DNA from: an uncultured SAR86 cluster bacterium
GTDB lineage: Bacteria; Pseudomonadota; Gammaproteobacteria; Magnimaribacterales; AG-339-G14
Direction: 5' to 3'
Length of the DNA: 52,641 bases
NCBI GenBank assembly: GCA_902527995.1
Contig: CABZRA010000005.1
Coordinates: 1-52,641 of the forward strand
Every line of letters begins with the position of its first letter. Position 1 is the first letter of the stretch. Positions 34,538-43,543 of the stretch are shown piece after piece. A program made the position numbers and the translations under genes. The notes below the pieces were generated by a model. That model saw nothing but the letters and a program-made list of their open reading frames with translations, was not told the DNA's origin and made no database searches.

Positions 34538-35398
34538 TTAAGAACTTAAGTTTTCAATTATTTGATTCTGCATTATCTCTAAGTGAGGATTTGGTCCACT
34601 ATTAAAAATTTTTTCTAACATTTCCTCGTGGTCAGGATAATCAAGAATTCCTCTCTGATAACTAATTCTAGCTTTTATATTTTGCCAATAATTTGCAACG
34701 TTTGGTAATTCCGGCATCTCCAGGAGGCTTTCCAATTTCATTTCGGCTAGTCTGTTAAAACAACACATTAGATTTATATCAGCATGGCTAAATTCGCCCA
34801 GTAAAAAATTTTTATCTTTTAAATTTTCTTCAAGCGCAATCAATTCCCTAGTAAATCTTTTGTAAACAATTGGTCCTATTCTCTGTTTTAAAGAGAAAAA
34901 ATACATCATTAAGAAAGCAATTTTTCTATCTCTTCGAGGATGTTTGAAAATTATCCTCAAAATAGATCTAAATTTTAAATTTTTAATAAGATCTTCTATT
35001 AGACCAGTGGAAAACAATGGAACCATGGTCCCCAAACTTTTTCCCATTCCCACGCCTTCAGTGATAGTGGTATCTTCTACCCATTTTTTTAGCTCTCTCC
35101 TCTTGAAAGGATCTTGTGGCCAAAGATTTATCTTATTGTCTCCATCTAAATCATCAATTCTTTCAATAATATAAGCGCTGTCACGAATAATCTCATCGTT
35201 GAGTTTCAAAACTGGGACAACTGCAGTGGGATTTATATTTTTAAGAAAATCATCAGCTAGATTTCCAGCTTCATCACTGTGATCGCAAAGCTTTATTCTC
35301 TCACTTTTAAATTGCAATCCCTTTTCATATAAAGCTACTCTGACCATTTGACTACATAATGACCAATGGGCATGATAAAGAGTAAGCTTTTGATTCAT
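34538..35398 (-). CDS. Glutathione S-transferase-like protein
   Basis: A 286-residue cytosolic protein with a thioredoxin-fold N-domain (KLTLYHAHWSLCSQMVRVALYEKGL at residues 4-28, INPTAVVPVL with the cis-proline near residue 55, and RDSAYIIERID near residue 70) and an all-helical C-domain with EGEFSHADI-type N-capping (here LGEFSHADINL near residue 200). The long C-domain with a central insertion resembles GDAP1-like GSTs. Glutathione biosynthesis (gshA) is encoded at 38446-39999. The substrate is unknown. Confidence 0.82.
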   Translation of the reverse strand: MNQKLTLYHAHWSLCSQMVRVALYEKGLQFKSERIKLCDHSDEAGNLADDFLKNINPTAVVPVLKLNDEIIRDSAYIIERIDDLDGDNKINLWPQDPFKRRELKKWVEDTTITEGVGMGKSLGTMVPLFSTGLIEDLIKNLKFRSILRIIFKHPRRDRKIAFLMMYFFSLKQRIGPIVYKRFTRELIALEENLKDKNFLLGEFSHADINLMCCFNRLAEMKLESLLEMPELPNVANYWQNIKARISYQRGILDYPDHEEMLEKIFNSGPNPHLEIMQNQIIENLSS

Positions 35399-35472
35399 TT
35401 ATTAGCTTTAAATTAAATTTTTTTTCTAGAAAGTATTTAACTTATACTATATTCAATAAAATTTTAAGGAAT

Positions 35473-35859
35473 ATGTTAGACAAAATTTTTCTTACATTGT
35501 TTGGATTGGAATGGTTTGGTTTTGGCGTTCTCGGTCTGTTCTTTCCTGACGTAATTGCGGGAATGCTCGGAGTAACATCTTATTCTGAATCAAATCTTTA
35601 CTTGAACGAAACTCGAGCGTTATATGCTTTCTTTACTATCTTGGGTTTGATGTCACTGATGAGTATTTTTAATGTAAATTTAAGAAAAAAGGTTTATTTA
35701 ACTTTTGCAATTTTAATGGGAAGTTTTTTAATTGGCAGATTGTTAAGCTTTGGCTTAGACGGCAGTTTTTATGGAACTTCAGCATTGATTTTTGTAAATG
35801 AACTAATTGTCTTTTTAATAGCTTACTGGCGTTACTCAAGAAGAGAATTCATCTTCTAA
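35473..35859 (+). CDS. DUF4345-like four-helix membrane protein
   Basis: A 128-residue integral membrane protein with four predicted helices (about 5-30, 48-66, 72-92, 102-120). The opening FGLEWFGFGVLGLFFPDVIAGMLG and the central NETRALYAFFTILGL match the small DUF4345 family, with the conserved E/R pair in helix two. No function is known. It is convergent with the hydrolase at 35860, abutting with no spacer, and no clear terminator lies between. Confidence 0.72.
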   Translation: MLDKIFLTLFGLEWFGFGVLGLFFPDVIAGMLGVTSYSESNLYLNETRALYAFFTILGLMSLMSIFNVNLRKKVYLTFAILMGSFLIGRLLSFGLDGSFYGTSALIFVNELIVFLIAYWRYSRREFIF

Positions 35860-36798
35860 CTATAAGGATTTTTCTATAAATTCAAACGCATCTTTTTTTG
35901 CTGCTTTCCTAATATTCCAGTTTCCACCAGTCCAGGCCCCTAAAGCCGCAATTTTTTCGAATAAAACGATTCTGTCCTCCATAGTGTTGCCCGGTAAAAT
36001 TTCACCGTCGTCGGTTTCGTAAGTGATGTCGCCTTCCTTATCAATTCTTGCGAATTTTTCAGTGTTTGGAATAATGGAATCAGGCCAAAAAGTTTTCGGC
36101 ATCACAGAATCAAATCCATGGAGTCCATCTTCATAAAGTATATATCGACAATCACCTCCATTATCTTTGATGCCTTCAGTTAGTCGTTGAGCAAGTGAAA
36201 AAGGAGTGTAATCATCTTTGCCTCCCAATAAATTTAGTATCGGTGAACCAGACCAGCGCATTTCTTCTGGCCAATAAATTGCTAAAGGGTAGTAATTCAA
36301 ATGCAACGCAAATCTCTCGCCATCTGGCGCTAATTTTTCAGCTAGTGGTAACCAAGCAGAATATAGAGACGCTGCCCCACCTAAACTCCATCCACAAATC
36401 CCAATTTTTTTATTATCTAAGTCGGGATGTCTAGATAAAAACTTCAATGCCTCATAAGCATCAGCCATTAACATTGCGTAGGTAACAGACAACTGATCTT
36501 CAGTCGTGCTTGTCACTCCCCTTGCATCGAAACTATCTACTTGAAAAACCGCATATCCTGCTTCCAAAAGTTGAATCATCATCTGATATTGGGCTCCGCC
36601 CCAGCCGCCACTGTGATGTACGCAGACCATACAAGACAACTTGCCCGAAAATTTTTCTGGGAATAACAGCCAGCCCTTGGCGTCTTGTGGAGGAGAATTT
36701 TTGTAATCTTTTATGATTTGATGAAACTCGAAAGGGTTAGAAGATTTATATTCTATATACCCGTATTGACCTTTTTGAAAATTTAAATCTTCGTTCAT
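35860..36798 (-). CDS. Dienelactone-hydrolase-like alpha/beta hydrolase
   Basis: A 312-residue alpha/beta hydrolase. The nucleophile elbow is GWSLGG (Ser near residue 141), the acid is in LGGKDDYTP near residue 206, and the histidine is in DGLHGFD near residue 243. VCVHHSGGWGG near residue 60 forms the oxyanion region. Classical dienelactone hydrolases have Cys as nucleophile; Ser here points to an esterase or peptidase-like role. The ATG at 36798 was chosen for its AGGAG site 6 nt upstream instead of an in-frame TTG at 36804. The substrate is unknown. Confidence 0.83.
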   Translation of the reverse strand: MNEDLNFQKGQYGYIEYKSSNPFEFHQIIKDYKNSPPQDAKGWLLFPEKFSGKLSCMVCVHHSGGWGGAQYQMMIQLLEAGYAVFQVDSFDARGVTSTTEDQLSVTYAMLMADAYEALKFLSRHPDLDNKKIGICGWSLGGAASLYSAWLPLAEKLAPDGERFALHLNYYPLAIYWPEEMRWSGSPILNLLGGKDDYTPFSLAQRLTEGIKDNGGDCRYILYEDGLHGFDSVMPKTFWPDSIIPNTEKFARIDKEGDITYETDDGEILPGNTMEDRIVLFEKIAALGAWTGGNWNIRKAAKKDAFEFIEKSL

Positions 36799-36856
36799 TA
36801 ACAACTCCTGTGAAGGGAAATATTACTATTTATGAGTATGATATAACATTTAAATT

Positions 36857-36865
36857 TGGCATAAT
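36857..36865 (+). promoter_or_regulatory. Candidate extended -10 promoter of pckA
   Basis: TGGCATAAT combines a TG extension with a 5/6 match to TATAAT; a recognisable -35 is lacking, as is common for extended -10 promoters. The predicted start near 36872 would place a G/C-rich hairpin at the very 5' end of the mRNA. Confidence 0.4.
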
Positions 36866-36875
36866 AAGAAACCTT

Positions 36876-36896
36876 TTAGGGTCGGCCCGGCCCTAA
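36876..36896 (+). promoter_or_regulatory. Hairpin in the pckA leader
   Basis: TTAGGGTC (36876-36883) pairs with GGCCCTAA (36889-36896), including one G-U pair, around a small GC-rich loop. It sits just before the GGGAG ribosome binding site (36902-36906). It has no T run, so it is more likely a leader stabiliser or a translation-control element than a terminator. Confidence 0.55.
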
Positions 36897-36910
36897 ATTT
36901 TGGGAGATAT

Positions 36911-38434
36911 ATGAATCATAATTTACCATCAGATTCTCTGCTTGAAATCGCTTTAAAAAATGGCGAAGGGACTATTGTAAAAAGTGGAGCGCTAGTCGTT
37001 ACAACTGGAAAAAGAACCGGAAGAAGTCCAGCAGATAAATTCATTGTCAGTGATGACAAAACTCGTGATGTAGTGAATTGGGGTCATGACAATCAACCTA
37101 TCGAATCTCAAATTTTTGAAAAACTTTGGGATGAATCAGAAGAATATCTTAAGGACAAAACAGTTTTTACATCCGACCTTCACGTTGGCGCCAGTGAAGA
37201 ACATTACCAGCCAGTGAGAGTTGAAAATGAATTGGCTTGGCATAACATGTTTTGTCAAAGCTTATTTATAAGACCAAATTCATTCAATCCAATTAATAAA
37301 CCCACATGGCATTTGAGGTGCGCTCCTAATTTTGTTTGTGACCCTAAACGTCACGGAACAAATTCGGATGGAACTGTAATGATAAATTTTTCAACAAATC
37401 AAATTTTAATTTTAGGCATTGCTTATGCTGGTGAGATGAAAAAATCTATGTTTAGTGTAATGAACTTTATTTTACCTGAAAGCGATGTCCTCTCCATGCA
37501 CTGTGCAGCCAATGCAGGAACAAATGGAGATGTCTCACTTTTTTTTGGTTTATCGGGTACTGGGAAAACCACTCTCTCAGCAGACCCAGACAGATGGTTG
37601 ATAGGAGACGATGAACATGGATGGGGTGACGGAATTGTATTTAATATCGAAGGTGGTTGTTACGCAAAAACTATAGATTTGTCAGAAAAAAATGAACCCG
37701 TGATTTGGAATGCAATTAAGCACGGATCAATCATCGAGAACGTTGTTTTCAATCCAAGCTCGTTAGAGACTGACTATTCAGATACATCTCTTACAGAGAA
37801 TGGGCGTTGTGTTTACCCTCTCAGTCATGTAGATCAACATCTAACAAAAAATTATGGAGGCGAGCCAAACGCAATTATATTTTTAACCTGTGATTTATCA
37901 GGTGTTATGCCTCCAGTTTCTATTCTTTCAAAAGAGCAAGCAGCATATCACTTCTTAAGTGGTTACACGGCAAAAGTTGGATCTACTGAACTTGGTTCCA
38001 CTTCGGATATTGATTCAACTTTTTCAAATTGTTACGGGGCTCCCTTCTTCCCAAGAAAGGCACAGGTTTATGCTGATTTGTTGATGAAAAGAATCGAAGG
38101 CTTTGGAAGCAAAGTGTACATAGTGAATTCAGGTTGGACTGGCGGTTCTTACGGCGTTGGTTCAAGATTTAAAATTCCTACAACTCGAAGCATAATCAAA
38201 GCGATTCAGTCGGGAGAAATTGAAAATAGCTCCAGAGATAAACTTGATATTATGAACGTGGAAATACCAACAGAGTTACCAGGAGTAGATACAAATTTAT
38301 TGAACCCTAAAGAAACCTGGTCAAATTCAGATCTTTACAATAAAGCTGCTGAAGAACTTGCAACCAAATTTAATGAAAACATCTCTAAATTTGAGGTGTC
38401 AGATGAAATAAGAAATTCTGGGCCTGTTTTATAA
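36911..38434 (+). CDS. pckA: Phosphoenolpyruvate carboxykinase (ATP)
   Basis: Cytosolic gluconeogenic enzyme converting oxaloacetate + ATP to PEP + CO2. The 507-residue product has [14 protein letters not shown] near residue 32, the P-loop [11 protein letters not shown] near residue 217, LIGDDEHGW near residue 235, and NIEGGCYAK near residue 249. It is somewhat shorter than the E. coli enzyme (540), mostly at the N-terminus. It precedes gshA by 11 nt and a quinone reductase, which end at one terminator. Confidence 0.96.
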   Translation: MNHNLPSDSLLEIALKNGEGTIVKSGALVVTTGKRTGRSPADKFIVSDDKTRDVVNWGHDNQPIESQIFEKLWDESEEYLKDKTVFTSDLHVGASEEHYQPVRVENELAWHNMFCQSLFIRPNSFNPINKPTWHLRCAPNFVCDPKRHGTNSDGTVMINFSTNQILILGIAYAGEMKKSMFSVMNFILPESDVLSMHCAANAGTNGDVSLFFGLSGTGKTTLSADPDRWLIGDDEHGWGDGIVFNIEGGCYAKTIDLSEKNEPVIWNAIKHGSIIENVVFNPSSLETDYSDTSLTENGRCVYPLSHVDQHLTKNYGGEPNAIIFLTCDLSGVMPPVSILSKEQAAYHFLSGYTAKVGSTELGSTSDIDSTFSNCYGAPFFPRKAQVYADLLMKRIEGFGSKVYIVNSGWTGGSYGVGSRFKIPTTRSIIKAIQSGEIENSSRDKLDIMNVEIPTELPGVDTNLLNPKETWSNSDLYNKAAEELATKFNENISKFEVSDEIRNSGPVL

Positions 38435-38445
38435 AATTTTAACCC

Positions 38446-39999
38446 ATGTCCAAATCTTTTAAAGAGACATTAAACCTATTAAAAGACTCAAACCTTGAAG
38501 ATTTTTCAAAATACACATTTAGAGGCATAGAAAAGGAGTCGCTAAGAGTTTCGGGTACGACCATTTCCGAATCAGATCATCCCGAATCATTAGGCTCTAC
38601 TTTAACTAATCAATTTATAACTACTGATTTTTCTGAAGCTCTATTAGAGTTGATAACAAATAAACAAAACTCTATCGATGCTTCGCTAGGACAATTAGAG
38701 GACGTATTAAGTTACGTCTACCTTAATTGTGACGAAATCATCTGGCCAAGTAGTGTACCTTGTGCGATTGAAAACGAAAATCAAATAAGAATTGCAGAAT
38801 ACGGTTCAACTAATTCTGGGCGTCTTAAAAATCTATACAGAAAGGGATTAAGTGAAAGATACGGTAGCATGATGCAATGTGTTTCTGGCATTCACTACAA
38901 TTTTTCTCTCGCTGATGAATTTTTTTTACATCTTGGTGCTGAAACGCATTCATTGAAAGAATACAAAAATGAATCTTATTTGAGTTTAGTTAGGAATTTC
39001 AGAAGAAATGCGTGGTTATTGCTTTACCTTTTTGGAGCAAGCCCAATTGTTCCAAAAACCTTTATATCAGGAAGAGAAAACTTTTTAGAAGAATTAAATA
39101 ATGAAGATTTTTACTTAGAATATGCTACGTGCCTGCGAATGAGTGAATTAGGCTATATGTCTAACGCTCAAGACAATCTTTATATTGCCTACAATAATTT
39201 AGAAGAATATGTTGAAAACCTTCTATTTGCATTAAAGAAAAAATATCCTAAATATGAAGAAATAGGAACTGAAAGAAATGGGGAATACATTCAGATCAAT
39301 GATTCAATCATTCAAATTGAAAACGAATACTACAGCTCGATAAGACCTAAAAGAATTGTTGGTTCAGGCGAGAGGCCAATAAACGTCTTAAGAGAAAAGG
39401 GAATAGAGTATGTTGAAGTTAGATGCTTAGACAACGACCCTTTTGATCCTTTGAGCCTTTCTTCAGAGACTAGTTACTTTTTGGAAGCCTACCTAATGAC
39501 ATGTCTGGCTGATGAAAACCGTATTGCAACAAAGGAAGAAATAATAGAGATTCAAACAAATTGGCAAAACGTCGTTAAAAATGGAAGAAATCCGGATCTA
39601 AAGATTTTAGTCAAAGGTACGGAGATTCCTATCAAGAAAGCTGCTCAGTCCATTCTAGAAAGAATTCATACTTATGTAACTTCCATTTCAGATCAAGCGA
39701 CAGACTTGAAAATTAATTTAAACAAAACACTAGAGCTTCAACAAAGAAAAATAGATCATCCTGATTTGACTCCCTCTGGAAAGATTTTAAAAACTCTGAA
39801 AGAAAACAACTTTAATTGGACCGAATTTAATTTAGAAATTTTCAAAGAACACAAAAAATATTTTGCTCAATTAAATAAGGACTTGACGTATTTAAAAAAT
39901 GAAGCTGAAGCTTCGGTGAAAAAATTTAATGAGCTTGAAAAAGAAAAAGAAATTCCATTTGCAGATTTTTTAAAAAACTATTTAAATGCATTAAATTAA
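38446..39999 (+). CDS. gshA: Glutamate-cysteine ligase
   Basis: ATP-dependent first step of glutathione synthesis. The 517-residue protein matches the proteobacterial GshA type: FRGIEKESLRV near residue 25, TTDFSEALLELIT near residue 64, CVSGIHYNFS near residue 145, SNAQDNLYIAYNNLEEY near residue 240, and EVRCLDNDPF near residue 325. It follows pckA by 11 nt and precedes a quinone reductase by 12 nt. gshB is not in the window. Confidence 0.95.
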   Translation: MSKSFKETLNLLKDSNLEDFSKYTFRGIEKESLRVSGTTISESDHPESLGSTLTNQFITTDFSEALLELITNKQNSIDASLGQLEDVLSYVYLNCDEIIWPSSVPCAIENENQIRIAEYGSTNSGRLKNLYRKGLSERYGSMMQCVSGIHYNFSLADEFFLHLGAETHSLKEYKNESYLSLVRNFRRNAWLLLYLFGASPIVPKTFISGRENFLEELNNEDFYLEYATCLRMSELGYMSNAQDNLYIAYNNLEEYVENLLFALKKKYPKYEEIGTERNGEYIQINDSIIQIENEYYSSIRPKRIVGSGERPINVLREKGIEYVEVRCLDNDPFDPLSLSSETSYFLEAYLMTCLADENRIATKEEIIEIQTNWQNVVKNGRNPDLKILVKGTEIPIKKAAQSILERIHTYVTSISDQATDLKINLNKTLELQQRKIDHPDLTPSGKILKTLKENNFNWTEFNLEIFKEHKKYFAQLNKDLTYLKNEAEASVKKFNELEKEKEIPFADFLKNYLNALN

Positions 40000-40011
40000 T
40001 TAAGGAGAGAT

Positions 40012-40983
40012 ATGAAAGCATTTGTATGTAGAGAATTTGGGCCAGTCGATTCCCACAAAGTTGAAGAAATAGAAGACCCGAGAGCTGAACCAGGAATGGT
40101 AATTATTGACGTTAAAGCTGCAGGTATAAGCTTTCCTGATGTTTTAATTATTCAAGGCAAGTATCAATTTCAACCCCCCTTTCCATTTTCACCAGGAGGC
40201 GAAGTTGCTGGAGTAATCTCTGAAGTAGGTGAGGGTGTCACTGACTGGAAAGAGGGAGATCGTGTGATTGCGATGATCGGAAACGGTGGGATTGCGGAAA
40301 AAGTTTCAGCTTTTGCTGGAACTCTAATGACATTGCCAGAAACTATGGACTATAAAGATGGAGCAGCTTTCCCACTTAACTACGGAACGACTTACTATGC
40401 ATTAAAACAAAGAGGTAAGCTCAAGGAAGGCGAGACACTCTTGGTAACTGGTGCTGGAGGTGGAGTTGGAACAACGGCGATAGAAATTGGTAAAGCCATG
40501 GGAGCAAGAGTCATAGCCGCTGCAAGTAACCAAGAAAAACTAGATATCGCGAAAAGATTAGGTGCTGACGAAGTAATTAATTATGGCGATGGTGAGTTAA
40601 AAGAAAAAGTAAAAGCTTTAACCGATGGACTAGGAGCTGATGTAATTTATGACGCTGTAGGCGGCGATATCTTTTTACAATGCATGAGATGTATTAATTG
40701 GGATGGCAGAGTCCTTGTCATTGGCTTTCCAGCTGGAATTCCAAAAGTTCCAACAAACCTTGCCCTGCTAAAAGGCTGTTCCATTGTTGGTGTTTTTTGG
40801 GGAAGTTTCACTGGTAGAGAGCCAGAAGAAAACACGAAAAATTTTAAAGAGCTATTTGCCTTACATGCCGAAGGTAAGATCAAACCCGAAATCACGAAAA
40901 GTTATTCTTTAGATGAAGCTGTCGATGCCATAAAATCTTTAGAAGAGAGAACCGCTACAGGAAAAGTGGTGATAGAAATTTGA
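40012..40983 (+). CDS. NADPH:quinone oxidoreductase, MDR family
   Basis: A 323-residue MDR enzyme of the QOR group. The N-domain has AAGISFPDVLIIQGKYQ near residue 36 and SPGGEVAGVISEVGEGV near residue 61. The Rossmann motif is LVTGAGGGVGTTAIEIGKAMGA near residue 145 with GADEVINY near residue 185. No zinc ligands are seen. It probably reduces quinones or enones by NADPH. AAGGAGAG precedes the ATG. It is the last gene of the pckA-gshA unit. Distinct from the other MDR gene at 28744. Confidence 0.88.
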   Translation: MKAFVCREFGPVDSHKVEEIEDPRAEPGMVIIDVKAAGISFPDVLIIQGKYQFQPPFPFSPGGEVAGVISEVGEGVTDWKEGDRVIAMIGNGGIAEKVSAFAGTLMTLPETMDYKDGAAFPLNYGTTYYALKQRGKLKEGETLLVTGAGGGVGTTAIEIGKAMGARVIAAASNQEKLDIAKRLGADEVINYGDGELKEKVKALTDGLGADVIYDAVGGDIFLQCMRCINWDGRVLVIGFPAGIPKVPTNLALLKGCSIVGVFWGSFTGREPEENTKNFKELFALHAEGKIKPEITKSYSLDEAVDAIKSLEERTATGKVVIEI

Positions 40984-41012
40984 TTTAAAGAAATTTAAAA
41001 GTTCCAAGTCAT

Positions 41013-41042
41013 AAAAAAAGGAGGCATAAGCCTCCTTTTTTT
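41013..41042. terminator. Bidirectional rho-independent terminator
   Basis: AAAAAAAGGAGGC, loop ATAA, and GCCTCCTTTTTTT make a G/C stem extended by A/T pairs. It ends the quinone reductase gene rightward and the membrane-protein pair leftward. Confidence 0.93.
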
Positions 41043-41058
41043 AAAACTTACATTTTTA

Positions 41059-41484
41059 TTAAGCAGTTTGTTCTTTGGGCTCGGGCGCGGTCCACATTCC
41101 ACCAATGAGACCTATAAGTATTGCTACGTAAAAGACAATTCCTAGTGGATCTGATGGAATTAAAGATGCAGACACGTATCCAGTAGCTCCAACGCTATCT
41201 ACAAATTGTTGAAGTCCTCCTGTTAACTCTTCACCGCTTTCGGATAGAGCATAAGCCCAATTATTTACAGAAGAAGTTACATTCCCATAAGTGCCGGCAT
41301 TAAATGCGACTACACAAAGTGAAACTATTGAGTGCATAACTTTGCCAAAAGTATTTACCCCATAAAGATTCGCATTAGTAACTCCTCTAAACATCATCCA
41401 TAAAAGAAGTATATTTCCAATAAAGAATATTCCTTGTAACTGTAATACAGCTACATACCCTTGATTAAGTATTGCTATTTCCAT
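41059..41484 (-). CDS. Small multi-pass membrane protein, second of a paralogous pair
   Basis: A 141-residue integral membrane protein with three predicted helices (about 12-33, 46-66, 112-132) and a polar loop between the second and third. FIGNILLLWMMFRGVTN (about 21-37) aligns with FIGSIIAIWLALRVAN of its neighbour, and SDPLGIVFYVAIL near the C-terminus aligns with PTPLGIAFLAIVS. AAGGAGA precedes the ATG. The two genes are 11 nt apart and share a promoter with a Fur-box-like palindrome. I recognise no family; the cox cluster is just upstream but separately controlled. Confidence 0.78.
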   Translation of the reverse strand: MEIAILNQGYVAVLQLQGIFFIGNILLLWMMFRGVTNANLYGVNTFGKVMHSIVSLCVVAFNAGTYGNVTSSVNNWAYALSESGEELTGGLQQFVDSVGATGYVSASLIPSDPLGIVFYVAILIGLIGGMWTAPEPKEQTA

Positions 41485-41495
41485 GATATTTCTCC

Positions 41496-41906
41496 TTAAT
41501 TATTTCTTGGAACCCAAATCAGGGTGACGATCATTAATGAAACGATAGCTAGAAAGGCAATTCCCAAGGGTGTCGGTGTCGCAGCTACTTCAGTTGTACC
41601 TACAAAATCTAAAAAACCCTGAGTTCGTTCAGGATTTGGTGTGTTTTCTATACCAAACATTTCAATTCTTGCTGCGGCGTTGATGAAAGTGTTTGCTGCA
41701 AAGGTATATGCCTGCCAACTTCCAAGGACAATGCAAGCTCCAAATCCTGTTGAAACTATTTTTGCAATAATATTTGAATCTGGATTTTCTCCAGTCATAT
41801 TAGCTACTCTTAAGGCTAACCAGATAGCTATTATGGATCCAATGAATGCCAAAGCATCAACCATTCTTCCCGTCTGAAAAGCGAACGTTATTTGTTCTAA
41901 TGTCAT
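41496..41906 (-). CDS. Small multi-pass membrane protein, first of a paralogous pair
   Basis: A 136-residue membrane protein with three predicted helices (about 15-35, 48-70, 110-130). It contains FQTGRMVDALAFIGSIIAIW near residues 9-28, shared in pattern (FIGxxxxxWxxxRxxxN) with the next gene. There is no signal peptide cleavage site and no known catalytic motif. AGGAGAG precedes the ATG. The gene follows a promoter and 21-bp palindrome, so it is likely regulated, perhaps by iron. Possibly forms a hetero-oligomer with its paralog; this is inference. Confidence 0.78.
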   Translation of the reverse strand: MTLEQITFAFQTGRMVDALAFIGSIIAIWLALRVANMTGENPDSNIIAKIVSTGFGACIVLGSWQAYTFAANTFINAAARIEMFGIENTPNPERTQGFLDFVGTTEVAATPTPLGIAFLAIVSLMIVTLIWVPRNN

Positions 41907-41930
41907 ATTTCTCTCCTAAAATTTATAAAT

Positions 41931-41951
41931 TGTTGAGAACTATTCTCAACA
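41931..41951. promoter_or_regulatory. Fur-box-like palindromic operator
   Basis: TGTTGAGAA and TTCTCAACA are perfect 9-bp arms around CTA. The 15-bp core TGAGAACTATTCTCA differs at one position from the TGAGAATNATTCTCA form common in Fur boxes. It lies just downstream of the predicted start site and 25 nt before the 41906 ATG, where bound repressor would block transcription. A leader hairpin is an alternative reading. Confidence 0.6.
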
Positions 41952-41960
41952 CCGTCATTT

Positions 41961-41988
41961 AATATAAACTCTGATGAGATAATTTCAA
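41961..41988 (-). promoter_or_regulatory. Sigma-70 promoter of the membrane-protein pair
   Basis: On the minus strand TTGAAA (41988-41983) and TATATT (41966-41961) are 16 nt apart; each matches consensus at 5 of 6 positions. Transcription would start near 41954, directly beside the palindrome. Confidence 0.6.
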
Positions 41989-42002
41989 CAAAAATTAGGT
42001 GA

Positions 42003-42653
42003 CTATCTTGCGAAGATTATTAGACTTTTTAGAGCTTTAGCAATATTCTCAGGATTGTGAGGACTTTTAAAGAATCCGTAATATTTTCCATCTGGACTTA
42101 TTAAAGCTAAGTTCATGCTGTGGTCCATATCGTAGTTATTTTCAGTTGAATTCAAAACTGGAACAAACGGCAAAGTAAGGTTCGTTGCTAACTTATAGAT
42201 TTCCTCAATAGCTCCGGATACACCGATAAAATCTTCATTGAATGCCTGAGCATATTTTAAGATTTTTGAAGGTGAGTCTCGATCTGGATCAACTGAAACA
42301 ATGGTAAAAGTTATGTCTTCCAGTAATTCTGGTGATTCAGCCTTTAGCAAATCTGAAGTTTTAGCTATTTGACTCATGGTCATCGGACACATATCAGGAC
42401 AAGAGGCAAAACCCATAAAAATTAAATTCCACTGGTCTTGAAGGTTTTGGTTGGAGTAGACTTCATCACCCGAAGCAAGTCTAAAATCACTCAACTCTCT
42501 TTTAGTATTTAACTTGTAAAATTTTAAAAGTTTATATTGATCGGCAGTCAATTCTTTTTCCGTAACCGTGTCATAAACAAATAGCCCGATTACCATTGAA
42601 ATGATTGCTAAACAAGAAACAACTGTGTATTTAATATTATTATTTTGACTCAT
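42003..42653 (-). CDS. SCO1/SenC family copper chaperone for cytochrome oxidase
   Basis: A 216-residue protein anchored by one N-terminal helix (about 10-28), with a periplasmic thioredoxin fold. The copper-binding CxxxC is in FASCPDMCPMTMSQ near residue 80, and the histidine is in YDMDHSMN near residue 168. SVDPDRDSP near residue 113 is characteristic. It delivers copper to the CuA site of CoxB. It is the last gene of the oxidase cluster, 2 nt after ctaB. Confidence 0.93.
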   Translation of the reverse strand: MSQNNNIKYTVVSCLAIISMVIGLFVYDTVTEKELTADQYKLLKFYKLNTKRELSDFRLASGDEVYSNQNLQDQWNLIFMGFASCPDMCPMTMSQIAKTSDLLKAESPELLEDITFTIVSVDPDRDSPSKILKYAQAFNEDFIGVSGAIEEIYKLATNLTLPFVPVLNSTENNYDMDHSMNLALISPDGKYYGFFKSPHNPENIAKALKSLIIFAR

Positions 42654-42655
42654 TG

Positions 42656-43543
42656 TTAAAAGAGAATTCTATCCAATGGCATAGAAATAAACAAAACCGT
42701 TAAATAAATTATTGAATAAAGAAAAAAAGGAATGGCTTTTCTATTATCTCGATCCATTTTAAAAGTTATGGCTAGATAAATTAAAATCCCTCCTAGAAAT
42801 GAAGACACGGCAAGGTAAAAAACTCCAAGAAAACCTGTTGCAAATGGAAGCCAAGAGACTGCCAGCAGTAAAAACGAATAAAGTACGATTTGAGTTTTTG
42901 TGTAAGAAACTCCTTTAACTACGGGCATCATCGGGACTCCTGCATTTGCATAGTCCTCTTTTCTATCAATGGCTAAGGCCCAAAAATGTGGAGGCGTCCA
43001 AATGAAAACTATCAGAACAAGCAATAACGGCAGGGAATCAATTGAGCCCGTGATAGAAACCCATCCTAAAAGCGGAGGCATTGCACCAGCCAGACCTCCT
43101 ATTACGATGTTTTGAGTTCCTGTGTATTTTAGAATCTTTGTATAAAAGAAAGCGTAAAAAACCCAGGTCCAGAAAGTTAGAAGCCAAGACAAAAAGTTAT
43201 TAAAAGTTAATAGAATAGATGAGCCAACTGCAAGCAAGAAAAAAGCAAAGATAATAGCATTGGACATCGGAATAGCATTTTGAACCAAAGGTCTCTTGCT
43301 TGTTCGTTTCATTTTACTATCAATTGAAACATCTAATATTTGATTTGTAGCTGCACTGGAAGCTGCAATCATTCCAATTCCAATTATCCCAGTAAAAACT
43401 TGAATAAGATTTGAAGCAAAACCTTCAGCTAAAAACATCGAAGTGGCCGCGGTCAAAACCAAAAGATAGATAATGCTTGGCTTGGTAAGTTCTAAATAAG
43501 CACTAATGTTTGATTTGGAATATTTTAGGCTATCTGTTGACAC
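42656..43543 (-). CDS. ctaB: Protohaem IX farnesyltransferase (haem O synthase)
   Basis: A 295-residue UbiA-superfamily prenyltransferase with eight to nine predicted membrane helices. Mg-diphosphate motifs: NQILDVSIDSKMKRTSKRP near residue 67 and the DRKEDYANAGVPMMP stretch near residue 192. It makes haem O, the substrate of CtaA. It overlaps ctaA by 14 nt. Confidence 0.94.
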   Translation of the reverse strand: MSTDSLKYSKSNISAYLELTKPSIIYLLVLTAATSMFLAEGFASNLIQVFTGIIGIGMIAASSAATNQILDVSIDSKMKRTSKRPLVQNAIPMSNAIIFAFFLLAVGSSILLTFNNFLSWLLTFWTWVFYAFFYTKILKYTGTQNIVIGGLAGAMPPLLGWVSITGSIDSLPLLLVLIVFIWTPPHFWALAIDRKEDYANAGVPMMPVVKGVSYTKTQIVLYSFLLLAVSWLPFATGFLGVFYLAVSSFLGGILIYLAITFKMDRDNRKAIPFFLYSIIYLTVLFISMPLDRILF

